A stretch of 64,000 nt of DNA from Spironucleus salmonicida (Eukaryota > Fornicata > Diplomonadida > Hexamitidae), in NCBI GenBank assembly GCA_000497125.2, contig CM035319.1, positions 1,480,001 to 1,544,000 of the forward strand, written 5' to 3'. Position 1 is the first letter of the stretch. Each line of letters begins with the position of its first letter. The notes beneath the pieces are model-generated. The model was not told the origin of the DNA, ran no database searches, and saw nothing but the letters and a program-made list of their open reading frames with translations. Below, piece by piece: positions 39,554-48,867 of this stretch. Position numbers and translations under genes: made by a program.

Positions 39554-40733
39554 GAGGTATTTTTGGCTAATTCGCTGAGTTTTTAAGGCAAGGAGATAGT
39601 TGCTCTGAGCAAATTAAGGAGAAACGGCGCAGTTTTAGTTCAAATAGGGATTGAGGTTTCTAAAGTTTAATTGTGTTGCTGTGGAAATAGGTTAATTATG
39701 GTATTTGATAGTTAAGAAAAGTGATGTTCATGCTAACTACTTCTTAGGTATTAATACTAATATTGGCATTCGAATGCTGAGTTAGTGTAGTCAGGATAAT
39801 AAACCACTGAATAAAGTGCAAGTTGTGTTGAAATCAGAGGCGGTAGCTTCTATTATCACACAAAAATGCTCACTTCACGAATCGTGACAAATGACGCTGG
39901 TTGTTCAAGAACGGAAAATATTAAGATTTAGAGAGGATTTTGTTCTAAACTTCCGCCAACTTTTACTATGTTATAACAAGTATTTTATTCTTGTTAAGTT
40001 TAGAAGAAAGCTACGGGACAGGGAGTGTTTCCCCCAAAATCAAAAAGTTGAAAACAGATTGAAGTGTAGACTAATTAACCAAGAGCAACCGGGATAAATT
40101 TAGTTATGTATTCGTTAATATTATTGTGTTAGAATTGAAATAATAAGCAAACGGAGCGATTATATCATAAATATTGGTAGAAAAAGTGAAAGATAGAACA
40201 GGAATATTTAACGATTTCAGTTATAGAAGCAAATTAGGTACTAAGTCTGGATCAGAATATGTTACAAAAGCAAAAAGTTGCTAGTTATGCAATTCTTAAA
40301 AAGCTAAAAGAAAGTTTATCTACGCTAAGTTGAGTAAACTCGTCATCTCATGCTAGATAAATAGGAGTAGGGGACCTACTAGCTAGTTTTTGATATAAGC
40401 TTCGATTTATATGAATATAGAAAGATCATTAAATAACGTTTCTAGCTAACTTGATTACTAAAGAGATAATGGGGTTGATATCTATTTAATGAAAGTTGAA
40501 TTTTTTATATTTTTCTCTTAAACTGTAAGTTAAGTGGAATATTGCAATGGTAACTTACTCATAAATGGTAATTTAGTGTAATCAATTGTGAGTTGTTCTC
40601 GTTGGAATACCGAAAGTGATAACTCATTGAGAAAGGTCATTAAATATGAAATTTACAATATTATTATATTCAAATATAAGATTCTATAATATAACATTAT
40701 ATTCTATTATAATTAATTTACATTTTAAAAATT
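39554..40733. other. intergenic region with decreasing G+C and G-rich plus strand
   Basis: 1.18 kb between two plus-strand genes. The first part is still GC-richer than the window and has clearly more G than C on the plus strand. One Arg-rich open frame (39891-40454) is listed separately. The last 60 bases before 40734 are AT-only and promoter-like. Confidence 0.55.
39891..40454 (+). CDS. doubtful Arg/Gln-rich open frame (187 codons)
   Basis: Starting MTLVVQERKILRF the frame is free of TGA for 188 codons. The product is unusually rich in Arg, Lys, Tyr and Gln (for example VKFRRKLRDRECF and KKLLVMQFLKSQKKV) and shows no motif. In DNA of this composition a frame of this length arises by chance fairly often. 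It lacks the AT-only 5' flank and the AGTGA end of other genes. It could be a remnant of an older gene. Confidence 0.22.
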
Positions 40734-41624
40734 ATGCCCCTTACTCCAACACCTAAAAACAAGCGATACAATGATATGATTAATTCTACTGTTCTATATG
40801 ATAACATATTCAATTCATAAGCGTCTGTCGATCATTCACCTCCCTATACACCAATTGCAAAATTTATGAAACGAGCTCATAACGAACTACCATTACATTA
40901 ATAGGTTACGAATTCGGTATTAAATTCAAAAATAGTTGCAGAAGGGAAAAGATAAACTATGCACCCTGCTATTTCATCACCTGTTAAATTGAGAATGTAA
41001 CACAATAATAATGCTGTTCGAGAAAGACGCAATGATGAAACGAGAGCTATTTCAGCCCATCTCAATTAAAGAGTGTCGGAAGTTAAAAGTTAATATTCAT
41101 AAAAATCTCCATCAATGCGGCATATAGTTATGGGTGGGTATAAAGGACCAGTTTATAAATTACCAAAATAACCTATTAAAACTAGGTACGACTTGTTAGC
41201 TAATGATTACGAATAGTAAAAATAAATATTTAAGGAGTAGTCCAGGCAAAAAAGCTTAGAAAAATAAGTTATTGGAAATCTTTGTTCAAATTATGCAATG
41301 AGTTAGAAGGAGAGCGTTATGTTTATTTAGGCAAAGGGGGGCATTGATAAATTACTAAATAAGAGAGTGTAAAGTAGTAATTAAAATAAAAATAATGGTA
41401 GTACTGAAAATTAAGAATATGAGTCATGGTATAGAAATAATTAACAACAAGATTGCGGAATTCAAATCTAAATTATTGATAATGAATAATCTATTTCAGT
41501 AGGATCAGTATCTGACCTTCTTTTGATTAAAGTCCCAGCAGAAAATTTAGATGAAATTAGTATTATAAACGATAAAGATATTGAATAATGTGATGACTAT
41601 AATAACAATCAGTCTATTGTTTGA
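40734..41624 (+). CDS. unrecognised basic, largely disordered protein (296 aa)
   Basis: MPLTPTPKNKRYNDMINST starts a Pro/Ser/Asn/Lys-rich protein with TP and SP dipeptides (SPPYTP, AISSPVK, KSPSMR), possible sites for proline-directed kinases such as CDKs. A central helix (LLANDYEQQKQIFKEQ) and an acidic Ile/Asn-rich C-terminus follow. No domain recognised. It converges with a four-TM gene, 9 bp between stops. Confidence 0.78.
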
Positions 41625-41633
41625 ATAATTCAC

Positions 41634-42266
41634 TCATGAACTTATAGCTTCTTCTCCTAGTGATTCAGGTGTTTTCCGAATTCTTTTTCTCTTGTCTCTT
41701 TCGCCTAATTCTATTGATTCTGAGACATCGTAATTATCAAAATTAGCAGTAGTTTTTACACCCACAAAATTAGCATATAAAATATATTGATCTTAGCAGT
41801 TGGTTTTACTTTCTGATAGTAGTGGAATAGGGTGATTAACATCAGGAGCATTGGGAAAGATAATCCGCTGAGTTAATTTATAAATATAACTAATGAGACA
41901 GTTCTCTAGAAACTGAACAAGAGCTAATCCGGATAGAATAAGTTACAGCAAAAATAAAATTAGCTTAAAATTTTCAGAAAATAGAATGTAAAGTACATTA
42001 TACACGATATAATAAATACTTAATGCTAAATTAGTAGCAGACATTGCATTTATGCAGATAAAGGTAATAGGCTTAATGTTGAGTGTGCAGATAATTATAA
42101 CAAAAGAAGTAAAACCTGACAAAATGGCCATAAAATCTTTATATACTGCAATTAATGTTATTGATAATGCTAAAATTCCCATAGATAGAATAGATTAACT
42201 AATAATTAGTCCCATTACTAGATAAAAATATCGTTTTTGCTTCTTATTATTTAGAATTGGATCCAT
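41634..42266 (-). CDS. four-TM membrane protein with charged tail (210 aa)
   Basis: Four hydrophobic segments: YLVMGLIISQSILSMGILAL, MAILSGFTSFVIIICTL, SATNLALSIYYIVYNVLYIL and LILFLLQLILSGLALVQFLEN. The tail carries a cluster ERDKRKRIRK followed by Ser/Glu residues, probably cytosolic. Architecture parallels the 204-residue protein at 36332-36946, though sequence similarity is not obvious by eye. The stop is followed directly by GTGAAT (TCATGAGTGAAT). Confidence 0.83.
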
Positions 42267-42349
42267 AAAATAATGTTCATAACATTAGTAACATTATTAA
42301 AATTATTACTATATAATAATATGTTAGACTTTTCACTTTTCATTTCACA
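42267..42349. promoter_or_regulatory. divergent promoter between tetraspan gene and bystin
   Basis: 83 bp, almost only A/T, with TTATTA/TAATAAT units typical for start-proximal flanks in this window. Confidence 0.4.
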
Positions 42350-43468
42350 ATGGGAAAACCTGATTAAAAGCATAAGAAGACACTTGTTAATGAAATCCGA
42401 GGTATTAATCTTAAAAAGAAAACACATAAAGATAAAACCAATGTTGATGATTTGAAGTTAATGGTAGATGAAGATATTATATTAAATGTTAGTGAATAGT
42501 CACTTAAATTGAATGCAAACTAACCTAAACCTGTTATAAATAAAAAAGCTGCAGATTTCTTTTAAGTTGTAGATATGGAGAAGTTGGATATTTTTGATCA
42601 GGTAGACGTATTAGATGATGAGGCATTAATTTAAAATGTTATTAATTCTGCGCCTACTTCTCCTGCAGAGGTTCTTTAATCATTAACACCAGTATTTTAG
42701 CAATTATCCATTGTTTTCAGAGATTATCGTTCTGGATCATTGCCCAAATTAATGCGATCCTTACCATCATCTAATCTATGGTTGTAGCTTATGAAGTTAA
42801 CAAATCCTCTTGAATGGTCTCCTAATGCTACAAAAGAATTAACCAGATTATTTATTTCGATGTTACCAGAAAAAGAAGCTTTTTTCTATATAAAAGACCT
42901 TTTAATGCCACGAGTAAGATAAGATCTTCTTTTAAAGCAGAAATTATCATTGTAAGTTTTTGAATCCCTAGTTAAATCTACATATAAACCATTGGCTTTT
43001 CTTAAGGGTTGTGTATTAGAAGTTATATAAGCCGATGATTCTGCAGGGTTAGTACGAGCAGTAGGTAGTGTTATTAAACGTTGCTCTCTTCCTAGAATGA
43101 GCGTTATTAGCTTCATATAAGTCCTGACAGAAGCAGATCCAAACGGCGCTAGTTTGGCATTTTTGGCAACTTTATTAAGCAAGAATTACAGTTTAACTCC
43201 ATAAAACTTAGATAGTGTGTTCAATTATATCATGAAGTATACCGGTGCTATTACAAATTTGGTTTTTTATGATTTGATATTGATATTTGTCAAAAGCTAT
43301 GGCAACTCATTAAGCGGAGAATAACAAGTTACACTATATGAAAAAATGAAGCAATTTAAACATTAGGGTGGTATATCAGAGGAAATTTTGAGAATAATTA
43401 AGCAGTGTTCTATCTAAAATAAGTAGAAATAACTTATGACATTCGGTTAGGATGATATTATTATATGA
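42350..43468 (+). CDS. BYSL: bystin (Enp1), 40S ribosome assembly factor (372 aa)
   Basis: Bystin/Enp1 is a nuclear factor for 18S rRNA processing and 40S export. The family body starts at VFRDYRSGSLPKLMRSLPS (family YRSGKLPKxFKxIP) and continues LPRVRQDLLLKQKLS (family LLPRVRDDI), FESLVKSTYKPLAFLKGCVL (family ALKKALFKPGAWFKGIL), AVGSVIKRCSLPRMSVI (family GSIIxKCSIPVLHS) and NGASLAFLATLLSKNYSL (family NGANSIFLRxLLDKKYAL). The N-terminal basic part MGKPDQKHKK also fits. A TGG-based reading at an upstream ATG is in another frame. The stop is 12 bp from the converging stop. Confidence 0.95.
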
Positions 43469-43480
43469 GTAAAATAATTT

Positions 43481-44173
43481 TCACACTTTAATTGCTTTCT
43501 TTGCTTCAATTAACATTTCATATTTTTATATGTCAGCATTAAGAGTTTTCTCATTCTCCACATTAACCATTTAGATTAATTTAAGGTCCTGAGTTTAATT
43601 ATCTAAGTCCGATTTTCTCGTTTTAAATGCTTATAATTCTCTTTTCTTCTTCACAATTACACGGGCTAATCCGCTTAGATTAATACCAATTTATGAATCT
43701 TATTCTTTTTTCTATTTTAACATTTCCTAAATTTCTTAATCATGAACTTCAATTTATGGTTTGAATTAATCAATACCATCCTTTAGTAACTCTATGATTG
43801 ACTGTGTTTCAGGAAGAATATTAATGAATGTTTCTAATGCCAAATTTAGCTGCTCACACGTAATGAGTTTTTATTGTTTTTGCTAAGAAATAGAACCAGG
43901 TTACGCATTAACTAAAATTTTTAACTATTCTAATTAGTTATCTAAATCAAGCTGGAAAGGATTTTATTTTTAGATAGGCTATTTCATCTATTTTAAATGT
44001 GAGGGTAATATAATAAGTTTTTTTTATTTTTCAGGTTTCTCAAAAGGCCTAGGCAAAGATGATTATCCAGATTATATTTTTAGTTTTATGGCATAATTAG
44101 GCGATGCTGTTATCATTCTTTTTGGTGTTAGAGCAGGTTTAGTGGGTAGCCAATCAAAGAACTTTTCAGGCAT
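43481..44173 (-). CDS. coiled-coil protein (230 aa)
   Basis: MPEKFFDWLPTKPALTPKR starts a ~60 residue basic, Pro-containing segment, followed by coiled coil from about residue 70 (DNQLEQLKILVNAQ) to the end (IQKYEMLIEAKKAIKV). The interior GIDQFKPQIEVHDQEIQEML contains TAA/TAG glutamines in heptad positions. No family recognised; divergent with SH3 protein B. Confidence 0.8.
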
Positions 44174-44234
44174 TTTGCTAAATTTCAATTATTTAATATT
44201 ATATTCTGAAAAATATAACATATTTGTAAATCTA
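44174..44234. promoter_or_regulatory. divergent promoter between coiled-coil gene and SH3 protein B
   Basis: 61 bp, AT-rich, between two start codons. The SH3 gene's ATG is the first that gives the complete SH3 domain. Confidence 0.4.
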
Positions 44235-45044
44235 ATGAGTAAATCCATTGAAACAAGAATTACGATTAAGGATTATAAAAAAGAAAGAGATGATATGATT
44301 GAAATTATAAAAGGAGATAATATTAATGTTATAAGTCATACAGAAAAAGGATGGTCTATGGGTAAAAATCTTAGAACAGGTCTCTAGGGTTGGTTCCCAT
44401 TAGCATTTACATAAGAATTAGAATAAGAAGATGAATACTATTATTATTCAGACGAAGACTAAGAAGATTTAAAAGCCTAACCAAAGAGGCCTTAAAAACC
44501 AGTCAGAAATCCTTAGTAGTAAGGTTAAACAGCTAAACAATCAAAAGACCAACTTTTATAAAAAATTGAGGGATCAAAATTATTATAGGCAAAAATTATC
44601 AAAGAAATCGACATGCTTTCTAAAACAGAAACTATTGATCTTCCATTTTAATTAACTAATGATTAATCATTATTTGTTGTTTAAGAAGAAAATTAGTTAT
44701 TAAAATAGTAACTGCACTCACTGGATTAAGAAATTAATATAAATTAATCAGCAATATAAGCAATATAATAAGATTAAGTAGACGTTATAGATTGCACATT
44801 AATTTCTTAAAATTTGGACGAAAAAAGCTAACAAAACTTATCCTGTTTAAAGTAGTTACTAGTTAATTACAATGAATTGAAGATTCGCTAAGATAAAATT
44901 TCAGGATAAAATTTAGTGGCAGAAGAATATTTGACACTTGTCTCTTTATAGAAGCTTAAAAAGGGTTTAGAAAAAGAACTAGAACTTCTCAATCATCTTA
45001 AAATTTCTACTGAGATAGAAGGATTTTTAGCCGGAGCATTGTGA
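44235..45044 (+). CDS. SH3 domain plus coiled-coil protein B (269 aa)
   Basis: SH3 domain at residues ~8-62 with IKDYKKERDDMIEIIKGD, GWSMGKNLRTGLQ and GWFPLAFT; these blocks line up one to one with protein A (37119-37883). A Tyr/Asp/Glu-rich linker (EDEYYYYSDEDQ) and a basic Pro-rich stretch (QPKRPQKPVRNPQ), itself a possible SH3 ligand, precede a Gln-rich coiled coil. Possibly autoinhibited or oligomeric adaptor. The gene copy is 6.4 kb from its paralogue, with seven genes in between. Stop is 17 bp from the LRR gene stop. Confidence 0.88.
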
Positions 45045-45061
45045 TAATGTGTTACTCACTT

Positions 45062-46285
45062 TCAATTAACTACAATTAAACAAGATGGAAATAATTTGCT
45101 AAGAGTATACTAACACTAATAATGGATATTAGAAAACATTAACATATGTAAATTCTTAAAAATCTACCAGTTTAATATTATATATTCATAAATAATTTCA
45201 CCGCTTAAAACTAGTTCTGAAGCGTTATGGAAGCTATATATACATTAAACATCTATGTGTATAGATAGACACACCACTTTGATCTTTTCAAAAACCACAT
45301 TCTATGTACTATAAATTCTACCACATTATTCTAAGCTTAGAGTTTCTAATTGAGTACAATCTTTCAATATTTATAGATCAACTTATAACTCATTTTTATC
45401 CAAAACTAGAGTTTACAAATAAATTAATTATCTCAAAAAAACAATTGATTATAACTAACATTTTGATAGCTCCAGTTTTTATATGCGTTTATTTAATTTA
45501 ATAAATTAAAAACAGTTATTACTTGCCATTAACTTTTAAAGGTTGTAGCATTTCTCACAATCTATTTCAGTAAGACCACACCCTTCTACTCTTAGTTCTT
45601 TAAGAGTTACTATACATATTTTCACATTTAAAAGCTGACAGTATGAAAGATTTAGTTTTCGTAAATATTAAAACTTATCTAAAACGTTAATATTTGTAAT
45701 CTAGGAATTCTAGGCCGAAAACTCAAACAGTTGCATATTTAAACTCATAATTTATTTGTTATTAACTGCTGTATGATCGAAATTCAGTTATCTTAAATAT
45801 GTAAAAAAATTTAAAAACTCGAATGTATATAATGGTAAATTTGATAAATTGGTTTCATAAATTACATTTTATTATCGAAAAAATTGATTTTGGCCATAAA
45901 TATAGTTTAAAAATATGTAAATTTAATCGGTGTTCATATTAAATTCTAGTAAAAGTTCTTTGATTAGATCAGAAAATATAAAGCAGTAATCCCGTCGATT
46001 TACTTCTTAATTTTTAATAATAAGTTTCGATAAATTAGGTACCGCATTATAAATAGCCTCAATTGGAAGTTTGTTTGAATTTATTTTTAATATAGTAATT
46101 TTATCATTGTTTAAAATAGTAAATAATTATTAAATTTAAGTCAATGAATTTATCTCTAAACTTATAACATTATTGGTAAGCTCAATTTTGAAGTTTCCAG
46201 TTTAATCAATAAATTATTTAGTATCAAATTAATCTGATTCATTGCCGAGTTATTTTTTGATTGTATCTAAAATACCACACCCCAT
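45062..46285 (-). CDS. N-acylated leucine-rich-repeat protein (407 aa)
   Basis: The start MGCGILDTIKK carries a myristoylation Gly and a neighbouring Cys for palmitoylation. Leucine-rich repeats are visible from about residue 50 to 380: LKINSNKLPIEAI, LRKLNLSYCQLLNV, LKELRVEGCGLTEI, LQKLMASNNCFQFI, LETLSLEQCGRI. They fit the LxxLxLxxNxLxxL pattern with many Asn/Cys at the turn. Such proteins act as membrane-bound scaffolds. Followed by AAGTGAG after the stop. Confidence 0.88.
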
Positions 46286-46358
46286 AATAAAATATAAATT
46301 CGATAATATTAAATAATAATATGAATATAATTTTGTTCTGTCCTTTTTTCACTTCTAA
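46286..46358. promoter_or_regulatory. divergent promoter region
   Basis: 73 bp between the LRR gene and the 210-residue gene. The LRR side is pure A/T with ATAATATTAAATAATAATAT-like units; the other side has a short pyrimidine tract before the ATG. Confidence 0.42.
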
Positions 46359-46991
46359 ATGAGTAACAATTAAGTTATGAAAGAGTACGTACAGAAACTA
46401 AAAGACTACGCCTTTTCTAAATTTGAGCTTAATGATTTTGCACTTTGTGAAAGGTTATCATCTTAAAACTAAGAATTTTGGACCAAATTTTGCGCAGATA
46501 ATAAAATACCACATGAGAAACACTAGCTTGTTTTTAAAAATTTATAAGAATAGATATATGCAGATAAATTTAGTACATATAAGCTTAATATTCGTTACCA
46601 TGTGCTTAAAACTCTTATGGAAACAGGAGAAATTCTTAGAATAAATGCTCTTACCAAAGAAGACATTGAAACTTTTGTATCTACCATTGCGGGCCTTTTC
46701 AATGATATTCCAGCATTTTTGGTTAAAAACTATACCAGATAAATGACTACTAAGCTTACAGAAATTAAAGATGCTACCTAACTTGTTGAAAGATTAAATT
46801 ATGAAAAATAAACTGCTACAGATAAGTAATTCCCACTTTGTTTAGAGTTCCTTGAAGAGTATTAATAATTTTTGTAAGCATTAATAGATTTTATTCAGAT
46901 AGAAGAAGAAAAATTTGAAGGAGAAGAAGAGGAACTTTAGGAAGGAGATTGCTGTGACGAGCACTGCGATAAGGACTGTCATGGTCATTGA
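46359..46991 (+). CDS. helical protein with Cys/His metal-binding tail (210 aa)
   Basis: MSNNQVMKEYVQKLKDYAF starts a helical body (EFWTKFCADNKIP, LVKNYTRQMTTKLTEIK) that ends in an acidic linker (EEEKFEGEEEEL) and the tail CCDEHCDKDCHGH. Four cysteines and three histidines in 13 residues make a probable metal-binding site for Zn, Ni or Cu. Similar Asp/His/Cys tails occur in metallochaperones (established for other families), but the body matches none I know. The last 7 bases overlap the end of the gene on the other strand. Confidence 0.8.
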
Positions 46992-47321
46992 GTTATGTTT
47001 GTTATCAGTTTATAATCGTACCCCTATTCTTTTATGAATTCTTCGACCAACCCACGGAAAAAAATTTAGCCATTCATTACTGTCCATCTTGCACCTTTAC
47101 CATTTAATAAACGAACTTCAACTATATTAGTTTCTTAGGTTAACTAAAAATAATTAATCCATACAGAATTTTCTAGTATAAATAATAGGAAATTCAGTGA
47201 TGTTTGATTCTATTAAGTATAATTTCCTTTTACTTCTCCCCAAAATATACTACGTTACGCATGTTTAGCCCATGCCTTTGCTAGTTAGGTTCTTTTAATA
47301 TCTTTTTCCAACTTTTAACAT
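46985..47321 (-). CDS. probable short protein with unresolved start (about 110 aa)
   Basis: A frame ending at 46985 is protein-like: KLEKDIKRTQLAKAWAKH, SIFWGEVKGNYTQ, VEVRLLNGKGARWTVMNG, IFFRGLVEEFIKEQG. It has no ATG at its 5' end. The only nearby ATG (47321) is one base out of frame and its own frame ends after 74 codons. So there may be a base error near 47300, a very short 5' exon or a non-AUG start. A CCTAACTAG near 47285 resembles a diplomonad branch-point/acceptor, but the donor is not convincing. The 3' end overlaps the plus-strand neighbour. Confidence 0.5.
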
Positions 47322-47375
47322 GCTGAAAAGAGTAAATTTTATTAAGTAATTAATATATTAATATTTATAGTACCA

Positions 47376-47834
47376 ATGGTATTTTTGAATTAGAGAATAT
47401 CTAAGATTTTAGTGATATTAAGTTAATTAAAGAATTACGTATAATTTAAATCTGTAAATTTGACAAGTTAGTCATTATAACTTGATAATTTACATAATGG
47501 CTAATTATTTAATATAGCTGATTCATATATTGGAAAAATTAGATAGGATAACAGAGTAGATAAATAAGGATACTGCTTTCCTTAAATGTATGTAGAAGAT
47601 GCAACTAAAAACTAATTCATGGTGTATTCGATATCTTAATACCTTAATATTAAATGTGATTATTATAATTAGTCTTGCTGTAAAAGGTATAATGATTACT
47701 CTAATAATTACGTGTGCAAACGTTAGTGTTCATTATTGAGCCGGTTTAATGCAAGCTAAGTATCTGGAATCATTCCTATCTTAGAGATAATTTATATAAA
47801 ATAATTATATTAATATTTTTCACTTTAATGGTGA
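47376..47834 (+). CDS. possible secreted cysteine-rich protein (152 aa)
   Basis: MVFLNQRISKILVIL could be a weak signal peptide. The body includes DSYIGKIRQDNRVDKQGYC and a cysteine cluster around residues 95-120 (IKCD, QSCCKRY, VCKRQC) that would suit an extracellular disulfide domain. The frame beats an overlapping ATG frame (47497-47739, 80 codons) because it is longer and less hydrophobic. It ends in TGA that overlaps the next gene's start (ATGGTGA). Moderate support only. Confidence 0.45.
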
Positions 47835-48412
47835 ACCTCGAAATAAAATAAAAAGTGGAGTCCATTTTAGAGTCAAAAACAAGTCTTAATGGAACCGAAA
47901 TGATTATATTTATTGAAAAGCAAGGTTCTGAAGAGTTTTTAAAGTAGGTTATAGATTTTGATAGCAAAATAGTAAAATTTGCATATATTGATATAAGATA
48001 GCGATATTATATACCAGTATTGAAGGCTATTGAAACTAACTTTTATTTAGAACTTTTACAATAACTTATTGATCTTAAATTTCTAAACTAGTTAGATACT
48101 GTTTAAAATGACTAAATTTAACAAATATAAGACATTATTTAAAAAAATTTCAAGGATATACCCGTATTTGTTCTTAAAATGCATATAAAATTCTCAATTC
48201 GCGATATTAAAAAAGCTATAAAAAATGATTATCTCACCCATTTTATTTATGAAACATTAATCATAAATGATGACAATAAATAATCAATATTTTGCTTTTT
48301 AAGTAATTTGAATCATTACTGTAAAGAAAATTAGATTCATTTTACTTTAAAGAAGCTAAGTGTGAAAAAGTCGGAAGAGCAGAATTAGGATTGCAATGAA
48401 TAATAAGAATGA
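47828..48412 (+). CDS. unrecognised small alpha/beta protein (194 aa)
   Basis: MVNLEIKQKVESILESK is followed by GTEMIIFIEKQGSEEFL, IVKFAYIDIR and DIPVFVLKMHIKFS. The pattern beta-alpha-beta with FAYIDI and IPVFVL resembles a thioredoxin fold without the redox cysteines, as in phosducin-like or ERp29-type proteins. This is a shape argument only. The C-terminal end is basic then acidic (KKLSVKKSEEQ). A TGA overlap links it to the previous frame. Confidence 0.72.
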
Positions 48413-48454
48413 TATTATTATACTTAATATATGTATTATATTATCATAAATTAT

Positions 48455-48841
48455 ATGTCTTTAGCAAAATAATTAGAATAGACACAACAAACACTTGAAT
48501 AGGCATTAGAACAATGTGCTTTTAATGAACTAAAAGCAAATATGTTAGAAAACAAGCTGCTAAATGTTCGAAAAGAATTTGATAATGCAATGGTATATTA
48601 TTAGGAAGAAATTGAACGAACAGTTAAAGATAACTTAGACCTTATAAAATAATTAAACTCATTTAAAGAATCGTAGATTTCTTTGTTGTAAATACAGCAG
48701 TAAAACTCAGATGTTTCATAATTTAAATAAAAGTTTAACTCAGTCGAGGATATTTTTGAGTATTACTATAATTTAGAAGTTGCAGAATTAAACTAGCTGT
48801 AGCGTATATTAGAAATAAGAAACAAAAAATCCTTTAAGTGA
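48455..48841 (+). CDS. small coiled-coil protein (128 aa)
   Basis: MSLAKQLEQTQQTLEQALEQ is a nearly continuous heptad coil to about residue 100, ending in ELNQLQRILEIRNKKSFK. Several glutamines are TAA/TAG. The 42 bp spacer upstream is AT-only. Stop AAGTGATT. Likely a structural or tethering subunit; no family recognised. Confidence 0.72.
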
Positions 48842-48867
48842 TTATAATTTAAATCATAAAAACAAAA

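Noticed and set aside
39755-39810. tRNA-like TTCGAATG element in the spacer
   Set aside because: No acceptor or anticodon stem can be built around it and the flanks lack the T-stem pairing.
47497-47739. 80-codon ATG frame with a hydrophobic segment
   Set aside because: Overlaps the longer cysteine-rich frame; its hydrophobic stretch is encoded by AT-rich repeats and there is no AGTGA end.
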